From WHSM01 sp050701635 (GTDB lineage Bacteria; Actinomycetota; Actinomycetes; Mycobacteriales; Micromonosporaceae), in contig JBOGDF010000001.1 in NCBI GenBank assembly GCA_050701635.1, positions 1-63,256 on the forward strand: a stretch of DNA of 63,256 nucleotides, in the 5' to 3' direction. A program made the position numbers and the translations under genes. Shown piece after piece: positions 41,706-51,954 of this stretch (position 1 is the stretch's first letter; each line of letters begins with the position of its first letter). The notes below the pieces were generated by a model. The model was not told the origin of the DNA. It made no database searches and worked only from the letters and a program-made list of their open reading frames with translations.

Positions 41706-43288
41706 CAGTTGCCGCCTTTCGCGGTGTCCGGAAGTGGATCACTCACTCCGATGTCAGCCAACGTCGCCTGCACCGCCGGGTTGATCACGTCGATCACCGG
41801 CTGCGGGTAGATGCCGAGCAGCAGGATCAGCGCGACCAGCGGCGTCACCACCGCCAGCTCCCGCCGGGACAGGTCCCGCCTCATGGCCGGTACGTCGTTC
41901 AGCACCGGGTTGAGAGTGCCCTGCATCGAGCGCTGGTACATCCACAGCACGTACCCGGCGGCGAGGACGACCCCGGCGGTGGCGATCACCGCGACCGGCT
42001 TGTTGACGCTGAACGTACCGATCAGCACCAGGAACTCACTGACGAACGGCGCCAGCCCGGGCAGCGACAGCGACGCCAGCCCGGCGATGAAGAACACGCC
42101 GGACAGCACCGGCAGCAGCTTGCCCGCGCCGCCGAAGTCACTGATCAGCGCGGAGCCACGGCGCGTCACCAGCATCCCGACCACCAGGAACAGCAGCCCG
42201 GTGGCCAGCCCGTGGTTGACCATGTAGAGCACCGAGCCGACCGCCGCCTGACTGGTGAAGGCGAAGATCCCGATCCCGATCAACCCGAAGTGCGAGATCG
42301 AGGTGTACGCCACCAGCCGCTTCAGGTCGTTCTGCCCGACCGCGAGCAGGGCGGCGTACAGGACGCCGACCAGGGCGATCACCAGCACCATCGGGGCGAA
42401 GTAGCGGGACGCCTCCGGGAACAGCGGCAGGCAGTAGCGCAGCATGCCGAACGTACCGACCTTGTCCAGTACGCCGACCAGGATCGCGGCGGCTCCGGCG
42501 GGCGCCGCACCACCGGCGTCGGGCAGCCAGGTGTGGAACGGGAAGAACGGCGCCTTGACCGCGAACGCCACGAAGAACCCGAGGAACAGCCAGCGCTGCG
42601 GCCCGTCGGCGATGTCGAGCGCGACCAGCTGGGCCCAGTCGAAGGTGCCCTGGCCGAGCTGCTCGGCGGAGATCACCCACAGGCCGATCACCGCCGCCAG
42701 CATCAGCAGCGAGCCGACCAGCGAGTAGAGGAAGAACTTCACCGCGGCGTACTGCCGGCGGGCGCCGCCGAAGCTGCCGATCAGGAAGTACATCGGGACC
42801 AGCATCGCCTCGAAGAAGACGAAGAACAGGAACACGTCGGCGGCGGCGAACACGCCGATCATGGTCGTCTCGAGGGTCAGCAGCAGCGCGAAGAAGGCCG
42901 GTACGGAGCGCTGGCTGCGGGTCGCCGGGCCGGTGTCGGAGCCCGGTGCCGCGCCGGGCTCCGGGTCGGCGTCGTACCAGCTGGCCAGGATCACGATCGG
43001 GGTGAGCAGCGCGATCAGCGCCAGCATCACCAGCGCGATGCCGTCGGCGGCGAACGTGAAGCTGACCCCCCACTGCGGGATCCACGGGTACGACTCCCGG
43101 TACTGGAACCGCTCCCCGCCGACCTGGAACCCGAGCCACATCGCCAGCGTCAGCAGCGCGACGACCAGCGAGAAGCCGAGCGCCGTAACCTTCGCCAGCT
43201 TCGGGTTGTCGCGCGGCAGGAACGCCACCACGCCCGCGCCGACGAGCGGCAAAACCGTCAGTACGGAAAGGAAGGGGAACGAGCTCAT
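41705..43288 (-). CDS. nuoM: Complex I subunit NuoM
   Basis: Antiporter-like subunit, 527 residues. Signatures are FFVFFEAMLVPMYFLIG (TM5 Glu), FHTWLPDAGGAAPAGAA and MVNHGLATGLLFLVVG (TM12 region). It is coupled by four-base overlaps to nuoL and nuoN. A periplasm-facing loop with GAAPGSDTGPATRS (about 108-122) is an insertion not seen in NuoM2. Confidence 0.95.
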   Translation of the reverse strand: MSSFPFLSVLTVLPLVGAGVVAFLPRDNPKLAKVTALGFSLVVALLTLAMWLGFQVGGERFQYRESYPWIPQWGVSFTFAADGIALVMLALIALLTPIVILASWYDADPEPGAAPGSDTGPATRSQRSVPAFFALLLTLETTMIGVFAAADVFLFFVFFEAMLVPMYFLIGSFGGARRQYAAVKFFLYSLVGSLLMLAAVIGLWVISAEQLGQGTFDWAQLVALDIADGPQRWLFLGFFVAFAVKAPFFPFHTWLPDAGGAAPAGAAAILVGVLDKVGTFGMLRYCLPLFPEASRYFAPMVLVIALVGVLYAALLAVGQNDLKRLVAYTSISHFGLIGIGIFAFTSQAAVGSVLYMVNHGLATGLLFLVVGMLVTRRGSALISDFGGAGKLLPVLSGVFFIAGLASLSLPGLAPFVSEFLVLIGTFSVNKPVAVIATAGVVLAAGYVLWMYQRSMQGTLNPVLNDVPAMRRDLSRRELAVVTPLVALILLLGIYPQPVIDVINPAVQATLADIGVSDPLPDTAKGGN

Positions 43289-45216
43289 CCGAGCCTCACC
43301 GCCATCAGCGCCGCCACCACGATCAGCGCACCCGTCAGGATCGTCAGGGCGTACGACCGGACGAAGCCGGTCTGCAGCCGGCGCAGCCGCGCCGAGCTAC
43401 CGCCGACCACCGCGGCCAGCCCGTTGACCAGCCCGTCGATGCCCTTGTTGTCGAGGTAGACCAGCGCCCGGGTGAGGTAGCGACCCGGCAGCTCGAACAC
43501 CGTCTCGTTGAACGCGTCTCCGTACAGGTGGGCGCGGGCGGCGGTGACCACCGGGCCGGCCGGCTGCTCCTGCTCGGCGGTGCCGTTGCGGAACAGCAGG
43601 AACGCGATCCCCGCGCCGATCACCGCGACCGCCAGCGTGAGGACGGTGACCGCTAGGTGGCTGAGCCGGCCGTGGGCCGCTTCGTGCGCACCGTACAGCG
43701 GGGTGAGCCACTCGACCACGCTGGTCGACATCAGGTAGCCGGAGAACAGCGAGCCGACCGCGAGCAGGACCAGCGGCACCGTCATCACCGGTGGCGACTC
43801 GTGTGGATGCTGCCCCTCGGTCCACCGCTTCGGCCCGTGGAAGGTCAGTACGAACAGCCGCGTCATGTAGAACGCGGTCAGCCCCGCCGCCAGCAGCGCG
43901 GCCCCGCCGAACAGCCAGCCGGTCCAGCCGGGGCGGTTGAACGCCGCCAGGATGATCGGGTCCTTGGTGAAGAAGCCGGACGCCGGCCACATCCCGATGA
44001 TCGCGAGCCAGGCGATGCCGAACGTCACCCAGGTGATCTTCATGTGCTTCCACAGCCCGCCGAAGCGCCGGATGTCGACCTGGTCGCTCATCCCGTGCAT
44101 CACCGAGCCGGCGCCGAGGAACAGCCCGGCCTTGAAGAAGCCGTGCGCCAGCAGGTGGATCAGCCCCAGGGCGTACGCCGCCCCGCCCAGGCCGACCGCG
44201 AGGAACATGTAGCCGATCTGGCTCACCGTGGACCAGGCGAGCACTCGCTTGATGTCGTCCTTGGCGCAGCCGATGATCGCGCCGATGGTGAGCGTGATCG
44301 CGCCGACGGCGACCACCACGGTCTGCCCGGTCGGGGTGGCGTCGAAGACCGGCGCGGAGCGCGCGATCAGGTAGACGCCGGCGGTCACCATGGTCGCGGC
44401 GTGGATCAGCGCGGAGACCGGGGTCGGGCCCTCCATCGCGTCCGGCAGCCACGCCTGCAGCGGGAACTGGCCGGACTTGCCGCAGGCGCCCAGCAGCAGC
44501 GTCAACGCGATCGCGAGGGTGGCGCTCGCCGGCAGCGCGCCGACCGCGCTGAACACCTCGTCGAAGTCGGTGGAACCGACGTACGCGAACATCAGGAACA
44601 TCGCGACCACGAAGCCGGCGTCCCCGACCCGGTTCATCAGGAACGCCTTCTTGCCGGCGGTCGCCGCGGACGGCCTGGTGTACCAGAACGAGATCAACAG
44701 GTACGACGCCAGCCCGACGCCCTCCCAGCCGATGAACGCCAGCACGTAGTTGCCGCCCAGCACCAGCAGCAGCATCGCGGCGACGAACAGGTTGAAGTAC
44801 CCGAAGAAGCGCCGCCGGCCCTCGTCGCCGGCCATGTAGCCGACGGCGTACAGGTGGATCAGGAAACCGACGCCGGTGATCAGCAGGACGAACACCGCGG
44901 CCAGCGGGTCGAACCGCAGCGTCGCGTCGACCTGCAGCTGCTCCACCGAGATGAAGCCGAACAGCTTCAGCGTCACCGCCTTGACGTCCGAGCCACGCAG
45001 CGCGAAGACGTAGCTCAGCCCCAGCGCGAACGCCACGCCGACGCTGGCCACCCCGAGCCAGTGGCCCCACTTGTCGGCCCGGCGACCCAGCAGCAGCAGG
45101 ACCGCGGCGCTCACCGCCGGGATCGCCACCAGCAGCCACACGCTCGCCAGCAGCCCGCTCGCGGCCTGCACCCCGGAAGGGCCGACGACATCGAGCGCTT
45201 CTGTCACGGTCTGCAC
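43285..45216 (-). CDS. nuoL: Complex I subunit NuoL
   Basis: Largest antiporter-like subunit with the lateral helix, 643 residues, starting at GTG 45216 one base after the nuoK stop. Seen: FIGWEGVGLASYLLISFWYT (TM5 Glu), LQAWLPDAMEGPTPVSALIH and LLAHGFFKAGLFLGAGSVMH (Lys of TM12). Most similar in layout to NuoL2 of this window, with which it shares the duplication. Confidence 0.95.
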   Translation of the reverse strand: MQTVTEALDVVGPSGVQAASGLLASVWLLVAIPAVSAAVLLLLGRRADKWGHWLGVASVGVAFALGLSYVFALRGSDVKAVTLKLFGFISVEQLQVDATLRFDPLAAVFVLLITGVGFLIHLYAVGYMAGDEGRRRFFGYFNLFVAAMLLLVLGGNYVLAFIGWEGVGLASYLLISFWYTRPSAATAGKKAFLMNRVGDAGFVVAMFLMFAYVGSTDFDEVFSAVGALPASATLAIALTLLLGACGKSGQFPLQAWLPDAMEGPTPVSALIHAATMVTAGVYLIARSAPVFDATPTGQTVVVAVGAITLTIGAIIGCAKDDIKRVLAWSTVSQIGYMFLAVGLGGAAYALGLIHLLAHGFFKAGLFLGAGSVMHGMSDQVDIRRFGGLWKHMKITWVTFGIAWLAIIGMWPASGFFTKDPIILAAFNRPGWTGWLFGGAALLAAGLTAFYMTRLFVLTFHGPKRWTEGQHPHESPPVMTVPLVLLAVGSLFSGYLMSTSVVEWLTPLYGAHEAAHGRLSHLAVTVLTLAVAVIGAGIAFLLFRNGTAEQEQPAGPVVTAARAHLYGDAFNETVFELPGRYLTRALVYLDNKGIDGLVNGLAAVVGGSSARLRRLQTGFVRSYALTILTGALIVVAALMAVRLG

Positions 45217-45217
45217 C

Positions 45218-45517
45218 TCAGTACTTCAGCAGGTTCGCGTCGTCGACCGAGGCCGACCGCCGGGTACGGAAGATCGCCATGATGATCGCCAGGCCGACCA
45301 CGACCTCTGCGGCGGCGACCACCATCACGAAGAACGCCATGATCTGGCCGTCCAGGTTGCCGTTGATCCGGCTGAACGTGACCAGGCTCAGGTTGGCGGC
45401 GTTGAGCATCAGCTCCACGCACATGAACACCACGATGGCGTTGCGCCGGATCAGCACCCCGACCGCGCCGATGGTGAACAGCGCGGCAGACAGCACTAGA
45501 TAATAAGTGGGAGTCAC
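45218..45517 (-). CDS. nuoK: Complex I subunit NuoK
   Basis: Small membrane subunit of 99 residues with three helices. The two functional Glu residues are in VVFMCVELMLNAANLSLV and VAAAEVVVGLAIIMAIF. The start is GTG 45517, 16 bases after the nuoJ stop. Confidence 0.95.
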   Translation of the reverse strand: MTPTYYLVLSAALFTIGAVGVLIRRNAIVVFMCVELMLNAANLSLVTFSRINGNLDGQIMAFFVMVVAAAEVVVGLAIIMAIFRTRRSASVDDANLLKY

Positions 45518-45533
45518 TGTGCCACCTCGAGTC

Positions 45534-46295
45534 TCACCTCTCCGTGTGTTTCGGTGCGGATTCGGAGGCGGTCAGCTCCCGCTCCGGTACGACCGGCGAG
45601 ATGCTGCGGCCGGCGGTCGTACCGTCCGGGAGCAGCGCCGGGGTGGCGACGGAGTCGGAGCCGGCGAACACGCCGGGACCGGCCTTCATGCCCGGGTAGC
45701 TGCCGGCGGCGAACCTGGCCCGGGAACGCTGCTTCTGACCGACCTTGGTGCCCTTCGGCCGCTCCACGTGGGCCAGCACCATGGCGCCCACCGCGGCGGT
45801 GATCAGCAGCGCGCTGGTGACCTCGAACGCGAACACGTACCGGGTGAACAGCACCGCGGCGATGCCCTCGACGTTGCCGCCGGCGTTCGCCTGGTCCAGG
45901 CCCTGCACGGTAAGCGAGCCGAGCCCGCGGGCCAGCGCCGAGGCGACCAGCGCGGCGAAGCCGATGCCGAGCGCGATCGCCGCCATCCGCTGCCCCCGCA
46001 GCGTCTCGATCAGCGAGTCGGAGGCGTCCCGGCCGACCAGCATCAGCACGAACAGGAACAGCATCATGATCGCGCCGGTGTAGACGATGATCTGCACCAT
46101 CCCGATGAACGGGCCGGCCTGCAGCACGTAGAACACCGCGAGCGTGCACATCGTGACGACCAGGAACAACGCCGAGTGCACCGCGTTACGGGCCGCCACC
46201 ATGGCGATCGCACCGCCCAGCGCGATCGGGGCGAGGATCCAGAACACCACCGCCTCGGCGGTGGTCACGTCCCCCGCGGCCTGTGCCAGCGTCAT
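45534..46295 (-). CDS. nuoJ: Complex I subunit NuoJ
   Basis: Five-helix membrane subunit; 253 residues, of which the first 165 are the conserved helices (VQIIVYTGAIMMLFLFVLML marks TM3). The remaining 85-90 residues are a basic, Gly/Ser/Pro-rich tail that is absent from NuoJ2. The start ATG 46295 overlaps the nuoI stop (ATGA); the open frame further upstream is not coding for NuoJ. Confidence 0.94.
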   Translation of the reverse strand: MTLAQAAGDVTTAEAVVFWILAPIALGGAIAMVAARNAVHSALFLVVTMCTLAVFYVLQAGPFIGMVQIIVYTGAIMMLFLFVLMLVGRDASDSLIETLRGQRMAAIALGIGFAALVASALARGLGSLTVQGLDQANAGGNVEGIAAVLFTRYVFAFEVTSALLITAAVGAMVLAHVERPKGTKVGQKQRSRARFAAGSYPGMKAGPGVFAGSDSVATPALLPDGTTAGRSISPVVPERELTASESAPKHTER

Positions 46296-46849
46296 GACTC
46301 CACGGCCCCCTTCTCGGAGTACGGCGCCCGCTCGGCACCCTCCGAGGTGCCCGGGTTGGTCATCGCGCCGATGTAGTAGTCCTTCTCGGACTCGCCGAGC
46401 CGCATCGGGTGCGGCGGCTGCTCCATGCCCTCCAGCAGCGGCGCCAGCAGCTGCTCCTTGGTGAAGATCAGGTCCTGCCGGCTGTCGGAGGCGAGCTCGT
46501 ACTCGTTGCTCATGGTCAGCGAACGGGTCGGGCAGGCCTCGATGCACAGCCCGCAGAAGATGCAGCGGGCGTAGTTGATCTGGTATGTGGCGGCGTACCG
46601 CTCACCGGGCGAGTAGCGCGCGTCGTCGGTGTTGTCGGCGCCCTCGACGTAGATCGCGTCGGCCGGGCAGGCCCAGGCGCACAGCTCGCACCCGACGCAC
46701 TTCTCCAGCCCGTCCGGGTGCCGGTTGAGGATGTGCCGGCCGTGGTAGCGCGGCGCGGGCGGCCGGCGTACCTCCGGGTACTTCTCGGTGACCACCTTCT
46801 TGAACATGTGGGAGAAGGTGACCCCGAAACCCTTCACGCGGTCAAGCAC
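46292..46849 (-). CDS. nuoI: Complex I 8Fe ferredoxin subunit NuoI
   Basis: 185 residues with two complete [4Fe-4S] sets, CVGCELCAWACP and CIFCGLCIEACP, which hold clusters N6a and N6b between NuoG and NuoB. The N-terminal amphipathic helix (VKGFGVTFSHMFKKVV) anchors it at the membrane interface. Start GTG 46849, one base after the nuoH stop. Confidence 0.95.
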   Translation of the reverse strand: MLDRVKGFGVTFSHMFKKVVTEKYPEVRRPPAPRYHGRHILNRHPDGLEKCVGCELCAWACPADAIYVEGADNTDDARYSPGERYAATYQINYARCIFCGLCIEACPTRSLTMSNEYELASDSRQDLIFTKEQLLAPLLEGMEQPPHPMRLGESEKDYYIGAMTNPGTSEGAERAPYSEKGAVES

Positions 46850-46850
46850 G

Positions 46851-48125
46851 CTACACCTCCGTCGTTTCGCGCGTCGCGGTCAGTCGCTTGGCCCGCGGAT
46901 TCGGGGGTACGACGAGATCCAGCGGCGGTACGGGGAAGCCCCCGGCGCCGGAGTCGATCGAGACCGGCTCCATCGGGCGCCGCTTCGGCCACAGGTACGC
47001 CACCAGCGCGGCGATCGCGACCACGCCGAGCACCGTCAGCCACAGCTTCTCCTCGACCGGGTCGGTGATCATCGAGCGGATCCCCGCGATCACGATGATC
47101 CAGATCAGGTTGGCCGGCACCAGCACCTTCCAGCCCAGGTGCATGAACTGGTCGTACCGGAGCCGGGGCAGGGTGCCGCGCAGCCACACGTACACGAACA
47201 GGAAGCCCAGAACCTTCAACGTGAACCACAGGAATGGCCACCAGCCGGTGTTGGCCGCGTCCCACAGCGACAGCGGCCACGGCGCCCGCCAGCCGCCGAG
47301 GAACAGCGTCACGGCGAGGCCGGACATCACCACCATGGCGACGTACTCGGCGAGGAAGAACAGCGCGAACTTCAGCGACGAATACTCGGTGTGGAAGCCG
47401 CCGACCAGCTCGCTCTCCGCCTCGGCCAGGTCGAACGGCGCCCGGTTGGTCTCGCCGACGATCGAGATCGAGAAGATCACGAAGCTCGGGAACAGCAGGA
47501 TCGCGTACCAGCTGGGAAGCTCCAGACCGGCGTACGTCACGCCGTGCGCCTGGGCGCCCACGATCTCGCTGGTGGACAGCGACCCCGCGGTCATGAACAC
47601 CGCGACGATCGAGAGCCCCATCCCGATCTCGTACGAGATCATCTGCGCGGCGCTGCGCAGCCCACCCAGCAGCGGGTAGGTCGAGCCGGACGACCAGCCG
47701 GCGAGCACCACGCCGTACACCCCCATCGCGGAGGCGGCGAGCACCACCAGCACCGCGACCGGTACGTCAGCGAGCTGCAGCGGGGTCTGCTGCCCGAAGA
47801 TGCTCACCTCGGGGCCGAACGGGATCACCGCGAAACCGGTGAACGCCGCCGTCGTGGAGATCACCGGGGCGAAGAAGAACACCCACCTGTCCACGCCCTT
47901 GGGCATGATGTCTTCCTTGAACGCCAGCTTCAGCCCGTCGGCGAGGCTCTGCAGCAGCCCGAACGGGCCGACCCGGTTGGGGCCCGGGCGGTGCTGCATC
48001 CGGCCCACGACGCGGCGTTCGAACCAGATCGTGAACAGGGTGATCAGCACCAGGAAGCCGAAGATGCCGACCACCTTGAGGATCAACAGCCACCACACGT
48101 CGGTGCCGAACTGCTCCAGGTTCAT
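46851..48125 (-). CDS. nuoH: Complex I quinone-channel subunit NuoH
   Basis: Eight-helix subunit forming the quinone channel; 424 residues. Signatures: RPGPNRVGPFGLLQSLADGL (loop 1) and NRAPFDLAEAESELVGGFHT (loop 3) with all three Glu of the acidic cluster, in contrast to NuoH2. A C-terminal extension of about 55 residues after the last helix is cytoplasmic and Pro/Arg-rich. Start ATG 48125 overlaps the nuoG stop (ATGA). Confidence 0.95.
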   Translation of the reverse strand: MNLEQFGTDVWWLLILKVVGIFGFLVLITLFTIWFERRVVGRMQHRPGPNRVGPFGLLQSLADGLKLAFKEDIMPKGVDRWVFFFAPVISTTAAFTGFAVIPFGPEVSIFGQQTPLQLADVPVAVLVVLAASAMGVYGVVLAGWSSGSTYPLLGGLRSAAQMISYEIGMGLSIVAVFMTAGSLSTSEIVGAQAHGVTYAGLELPSWYAILLFPSFVIFSISIVGETNRAPFDLAEAESELVGGFHTEYSSLKFALFFLAEYVAMVVMSGLAVTLFLGGWRAPWPLSLWDAANTGWWPFLWFTLKVLGFLFVYVWLRGTLPRLRYDQFMHLGWKVLVPANLIWIIVIAGIRSMITDPVEEKLWLTVLGVVAIAALVAYLWPKRRPMEPVSIDSGAGGFPVPPLDLVVPPNPRAKRLTATRETTEV

Positions 48126-50635
48126 CGCGCACCATCCTCGGCGGCCGCTCCGCCGGCGAAGCCAGCAGGCATCGGGAAGTCGGGCTTCGGAGTCGGCGGC
48201 GGCGGGGCTTCGGCCCGCGCGATGCTGACCAGCGCTCCGGCGGCGACACCCAGGCTGCGGCGTACCGTCGAGCCGACCGAGTTGGTGGGCAGCCACACCA
48301 CCCGGTCCGGCATCTCGGTCACCACCAGCGGCAGGCTGATCGAGCCGGCGTCGGTGGTCACCGCCACGTGCCCGCCGTCGACGGCGCCGATCTCCTTCGC
48401 GGTGGTGGCCGACAGCCGCGCCACCGCCTTGCGCGCTGTACCGGCGAGATGCTCTTCGCCGTCCTGCAGGCTGCCCAGGTCGAGCAGGTGGTGCCAGGTC
48501 GCCAGCAGCGCCTGACCCGCGTCCGGCTGCGGCGGCTCGACACCGTACTCGGTGGGCGGCTCGGCGCCGGGCGCCTTGCTCTCGCCCAGGACGTTGAACT
48601 CGGCACGGATCCGGCGCGGGTCCGCCACCTCGATCTCGGCGTCCAGCTCGGACGCCAGCTCGTCGAGCACCCGGGCGTCGGAGAGCGCGCCGGTCTCCAG
48701 GACGGTGCTGAAGCCGCGTACCCGGCCCTCCCAGTTGAGGAAGCTGCCGGTCTTCTCCACCGGCGGCGCCACCGGGAACACCACGTCGGCGCGGCGCGCC
48801 ACGGCGGAGTTGCGTACCTCGATGCTGACCAGGAAGTCGACGGCGTCCAGCGCCGCCTCGGCGGCCGCCGGGCTGGGCAGGTCGGCCGGGTCGACGCCGG
48901 CCACCACCAGGCCGGAGAGCCGGCCGTCGGTCGCCGCCACCAGGATCTCGGCGGTGTCGCGGCCGGGGTCGGCGGGTAGCGCGCCCGCGGCCAGCCCCCA
49001 AACCTGCTCGATCTCGGTACGCCCGGTCGCGCTGTCCACCGCGCGCCCGCCCGGCAGCAGGTTTGGCAGGCAGCCCGCCTCCACCGCGCCGCGGTCGCCG
49101 GCCCGGCGCGGCACCCAGGCCACCCTCGCTCCGGAGGCCTGCGCCAGCCGGTCCACCGCCGACAACGCCCCCGGTACGGTGGCCAGCCGCTCGCCGACCA
49201 GGATCACCGCGCCGGATTCGCGCAGCGCGGTCGCCGCGTCCACCACCTCGGAAGGCACGTCCGACGCGCGGGACGCCATCGCGTCCAGCACCTCGGTCTC
49301 GGTGCTCGGCGCGGCCTGCACCAGCGTGGCGCCGCACTTGTCCAGCCCGCGGGTGGCGTACGGCTGCACGGCGTACACCCGGAGCTGGTTCTTGCTCGAC
49401 GCTTTGCGCAGTCGCAGGAACAGCGTCGGGCACTCCTCCTCGGGCTCCAGCCCGGCGAGCAGCACCGCCGGCGCGGCCTCCACATCGTCGTACGTGACGC
49501 TCCCGGTGTGCGGGTGCTGGCCGACCACGCGCGAGGCGAGGTATTCGGCCTCCTCGGCGCTGTGCGGGCGGGCCCGGAAGTCGATGTCGTGCGTACCCAG
49601 CACCACGCGGGCGAACTTCGCGTACGCGTACGCGTCCTCGATCGTGAGCCGGCCCCCGGTCAGCACGCCGACCCCGTTGGCCTCGCGCGCCCGGCGGATG
49701 CCGTCGGCGGCGACCCGGAACGCCTCGGTCCAGCTGGCCTTGCGCAGCTCACCGGTGCCCGGGTCGCGTACCAGCGGAGAGGTGAGCCGGTCGAAGGCGG
49801 TGGTGTATTTGAACGCGAAGCGGTCCTTGTCGCTGATCCACTCCTCGTTGACCTCCGGGTCCTCCCCGGAGAGCCGGCGCATCACCTTGCCGCGCCGGTG
49901 GTCGACCCGGATCGCCGCGCCGCCCGCGTCGTGCTCCGCGATGCTCGGCGTCGACACCAGGTCGAAGGGTCGCGCCCGGAACCGGTAGTCCGCGCTGGTC
50001 AGCGCCCCCACCGGGCAGATCTGTACGGTGTTCCCGCTGAAGTACGACTCGAACGGCTCGTCTTCGTAGATCGCCACCTGCTCCAGCGCGGAGCGCTCGA
50101 ACAGCTCGATGAACGGGTCGCCGGCGACCTGGTTGGAGAACCGGGTGCAGCGGGCGCACAGCACGCAGCGTTCCCGGTCCAGCAGGATCTGCGTCGAGAT
50201 CGGGATCGGCTTGCGGAACTCCCGCTTCACGTCGTGGAAGCGCGACTCCGGCCGGCCGGCGGACATCGCCTGGTTCTGCAGCGGGCACTCGCCGCCCTTG
50301 TCGCAGACCGGGCAGTCCAGCGGGTGGTTGATCAGCAGGAACTCCATCACCCCCTCCTGCGCCTTCTTGGAGACCTCGGAGGTGAGCTGGGTGTGCACCA
50401 CCATTCCGTCGGCGACCGGGATGGTGCAGGAGGCGACCGGCTTGCGCTGCCCCTCCACCTCGACCAGACACTGCCGGCAGGCGCCGACCGGGTCCAGCAG
50501 CGGGTGGTCGCAGAACCGCGGGATCGCGATCCCCAGCTGCTCCGCCGCGCGGATCAGCAGAGTGCCCTTCGGCACCGTGACCTGGGCTCCGTCGACGGTG
50601 AGGGTGACCGTCTCTTCCACAGCGTCAGCCGTCAT
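48122..50635 (-). CDS. nuoG: Complex I Fe-S subunit NuoG
   Basis: Large peripheral-arm subunit, 837 residues. N-terminal [2Fe-2S] domain (CDHPLLDPVGACRQC), His-Cys3 cluster, two [4Fe-4S] sets (CPVCDKGGECPLQ; CVLCARC with NQICP-type, here VQICPVGALT) and a degenerate molybdopterin-like domain (about 220-830). The C-terminal part ends with a Pro-rich tail (PPPTPKPDFP). Starts at ATG 50635, overlapping nuoF by one base-pair set (ATGA). Confidence 0.95.
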   Translation of the reverse strand: MTADAVEETVTLTVDGAQVTVPKGTLLIRAAEQLGIAIPRFCDHPLLDPVGACRQCLVEVEGQRKPVASCTIPVADGMVVHTQLTSEVSKKAQEGVMEFLLINHPLDCPVCDKGGECPLQNQAMSAGRPESRFHDVKREFRKPIPISTQILLDRERCVLCARCTRFSNQVAGDPFIELFERSALEQVAIYEDEPFESYFSGNTVQICPVGALTSADYRFRARPFDLVSTPSIAEHDAGGAAIRVDHRRGKVMRRLSGEDPEVNEEWISDKDRFAFKYTTAFDRLTSPLVRDPGTGELRKASWTEAFRVAADGIRRAREANGVGVLTGGRLTIEDAYAYAKFARVVLGTHDIDFRARPHSAEEAEYLASRVVGQHPHTGSVTYDDVEAAPAVLLAGLEPEEECPTLFLRLRKASSKNQLRVYAVQPYATRGLDKCGATLVQAAPSTETEVLDAMASRASDVPSEVVDAATALRESGAVILVGERLATVPGALSAVDRLAQASGARVAWVPRRAGDRGAVEAGCLPNLLPGGRAVDSATGRTEIEQVWGLAAGALPADPGRDTAEILVAATDGRLSGLVVAGVDPADLPSPAAAEAALDAVDFLVSIEVRNSAVARRADVVFPVAPPVEKTGSFLNWEGRVRGFSTVLETGALSDARVLDELASELDAEIEVADPRRIRAEFNVLGESKAPGAEPPTEYGVEPPQPDAGQALLATWHHLLDLGSLQDGEEHLAGTARKAVARLSATTAKEIGAVDGGHVAVTTDAGSISLPLVVTEMPDRVVWLPTNSVGSTVRRSLGVAAGALVSIARAEAPPPPTPKPDFPMPAGFAGGAAAEDGAR

Positions 50636-51954
50636 CAATGGGCTCCCGCGAGCTCGTGCGTGGGCTGCAGCAGCGGCGGCCGGCGCCGCTCGATGTAGTC
50701 CAGGTAGTCCTGCTTGAAGTACTTGATCGAGGAGGTCACCGGGCTGGCGGCCCCGTCGCCGAGCGCGCAGAACGAGCGGCCCAGCAGGTTGTCGCAGGTG
50801 TCGAGCAGGGTGTCCAGGTCCTCGTGAGTGCCCTGGCCCTGCAGGATCCGGCGCAGCACCTGCACCATCCAGTAGTTGCCCTCCCGGCACGGAGTGCACT
50901 TGCCGCACGACTCGTGGGCGTAGAACTCGATCCAGCGGTACGTGGCGTACACCGGGCAGTCCTTGTCCGAGAAGCACATCACCGCGGTGGTGCCGAGCAT
51001 CGTGCCGACGCCCTGCATCCCCTCGAAGTCCATCGGTACGTCCATGTGCTCGGCCGTCAGCAGCGGCGTCGACGAGCCGCCGGGCGTCCAGTACTTCAGC
51101 TGGTGCCCGTCCTGCATCCCGCCGGCCAGCTCCAGCAGCTGCCGCAGCGTGATGCCGAGGCCGCACTCGTACTGGCCGGGGTTGTTGACGCGGCCGGAGA
51201 TCGAGTAGATCTTCGGGCCGGGCGACTTCTCCGTACCCATCGACTTGAACCAGTCGGCGCCGCCCAACACGATGTACGGCACGCTCGCGATGGTCTCGAC
51301 GTTGTTCACCACCGTCGGGGACGCGTAGAGCCCGTGGGTGGCGGGGAACGGCGGCCGCAGCCGGGGCTGCCCGCGGTAGCCCTCCAGCGAGTCCAGCAGC
51401 GCGGTCTCTTCCCCGCAGATGTACGCGCCCGCTCCACTGTGGACGACGAGGTCGAGGTCGAACCCGGAGCCCATGATGTTCTTGCCGAGGAACCCGCGGG
51501 CGTACGCGTCCTTCACCGCCCGGCGCAGCCGCCGCGCGGCGTGGATCGCTTCCCCGCGTACGTAGATGAAGGCGTGGTTGGCGCGGATCGCGTAGCTGGC
51601 GATGACCACGCCTTCCACCAGCGAGTGCGGGTCGGCCATCATCAGCGGCAGGTCCTTGCAGGTGCCCGGCTCGCCTTCGTCGGCGTTCACCACGAGGTAG
51701 TGCGGCTTGCCGTCGTTCTGCGGGATGAAGCCCCACTTCATGCCGGTCGGGAAGCCCGCGCCGCCGCGGCCGCGCAGCCCGGAGTCCTTCACCAGCTGGA
51801 TCAGGTCATCCGGGTGTACGCCCAACGCCTTGCGCAGCGCGGTGTAGCCGTCCAGCTTCTGGTACGTGTCGATCCGCCAGGCGTCCGGCGACGGCCAGCG
51901 CTTGGTCAGCACCGGCGTCAGCATGCTGAGCGCCTCCTGCGAAGGAGCTGTCAT
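50635..51954 (-). CDS. nuoF: Complex I NADH-binding subunit NuoF
   Basis: NADH- and FMN-binding subunit, 439 residues. FMN/NADH loops GLRGRGGAGFPTGMKW and NADEGEPGTCKD, and the N3 [4Fe-4S] ligands ESCGKCTPCREG plus a later Cys in RSFCALGDG. The ATG at 51954 overlaps the nuoE stop (ATGA); the frame upstream is part of nuoE in another phase. The second complex I set has no counterpart. Confidence 0.95.
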   Translation of the reverse strand: MTAPSQEALSMLTPVLTKRWPSPDAWRIDTYQKLDGYTALRKALGVHPDDLIQLVKDSGLRGRGGAGFPTGMKWGFIPQNDGKPHYLVVNADEGEPGTCKDLPLMMADPHSLVEGVVIASYAIRANHAFIYVRGEAIHAARRLRRAVKDAYARGFLGKNIMGSGFDLDLVVHSGAGAYICGEETALLDSLEGYRGQPRLRPPFPATHGLYASPTVVNNVETIASVPYIVLGGADWFKSMGTEKSPGPKIYSISGRVNNPGQYECGLGITLRQLLELAGGMQDGHQLKYWTPGGSSTPLLTAEHMDVPMDFEGMQGVGTMLGTTAVMCFSDKDCPVYATYRWIEFYAHESCGKCTPCREGNYWMVQVLRRILQGQGTHEDLDTLLDTCDNLLGRSFCALGDGAASPVTSSIKYFKQDYLDYIERRRPPLLQPTHELAGAH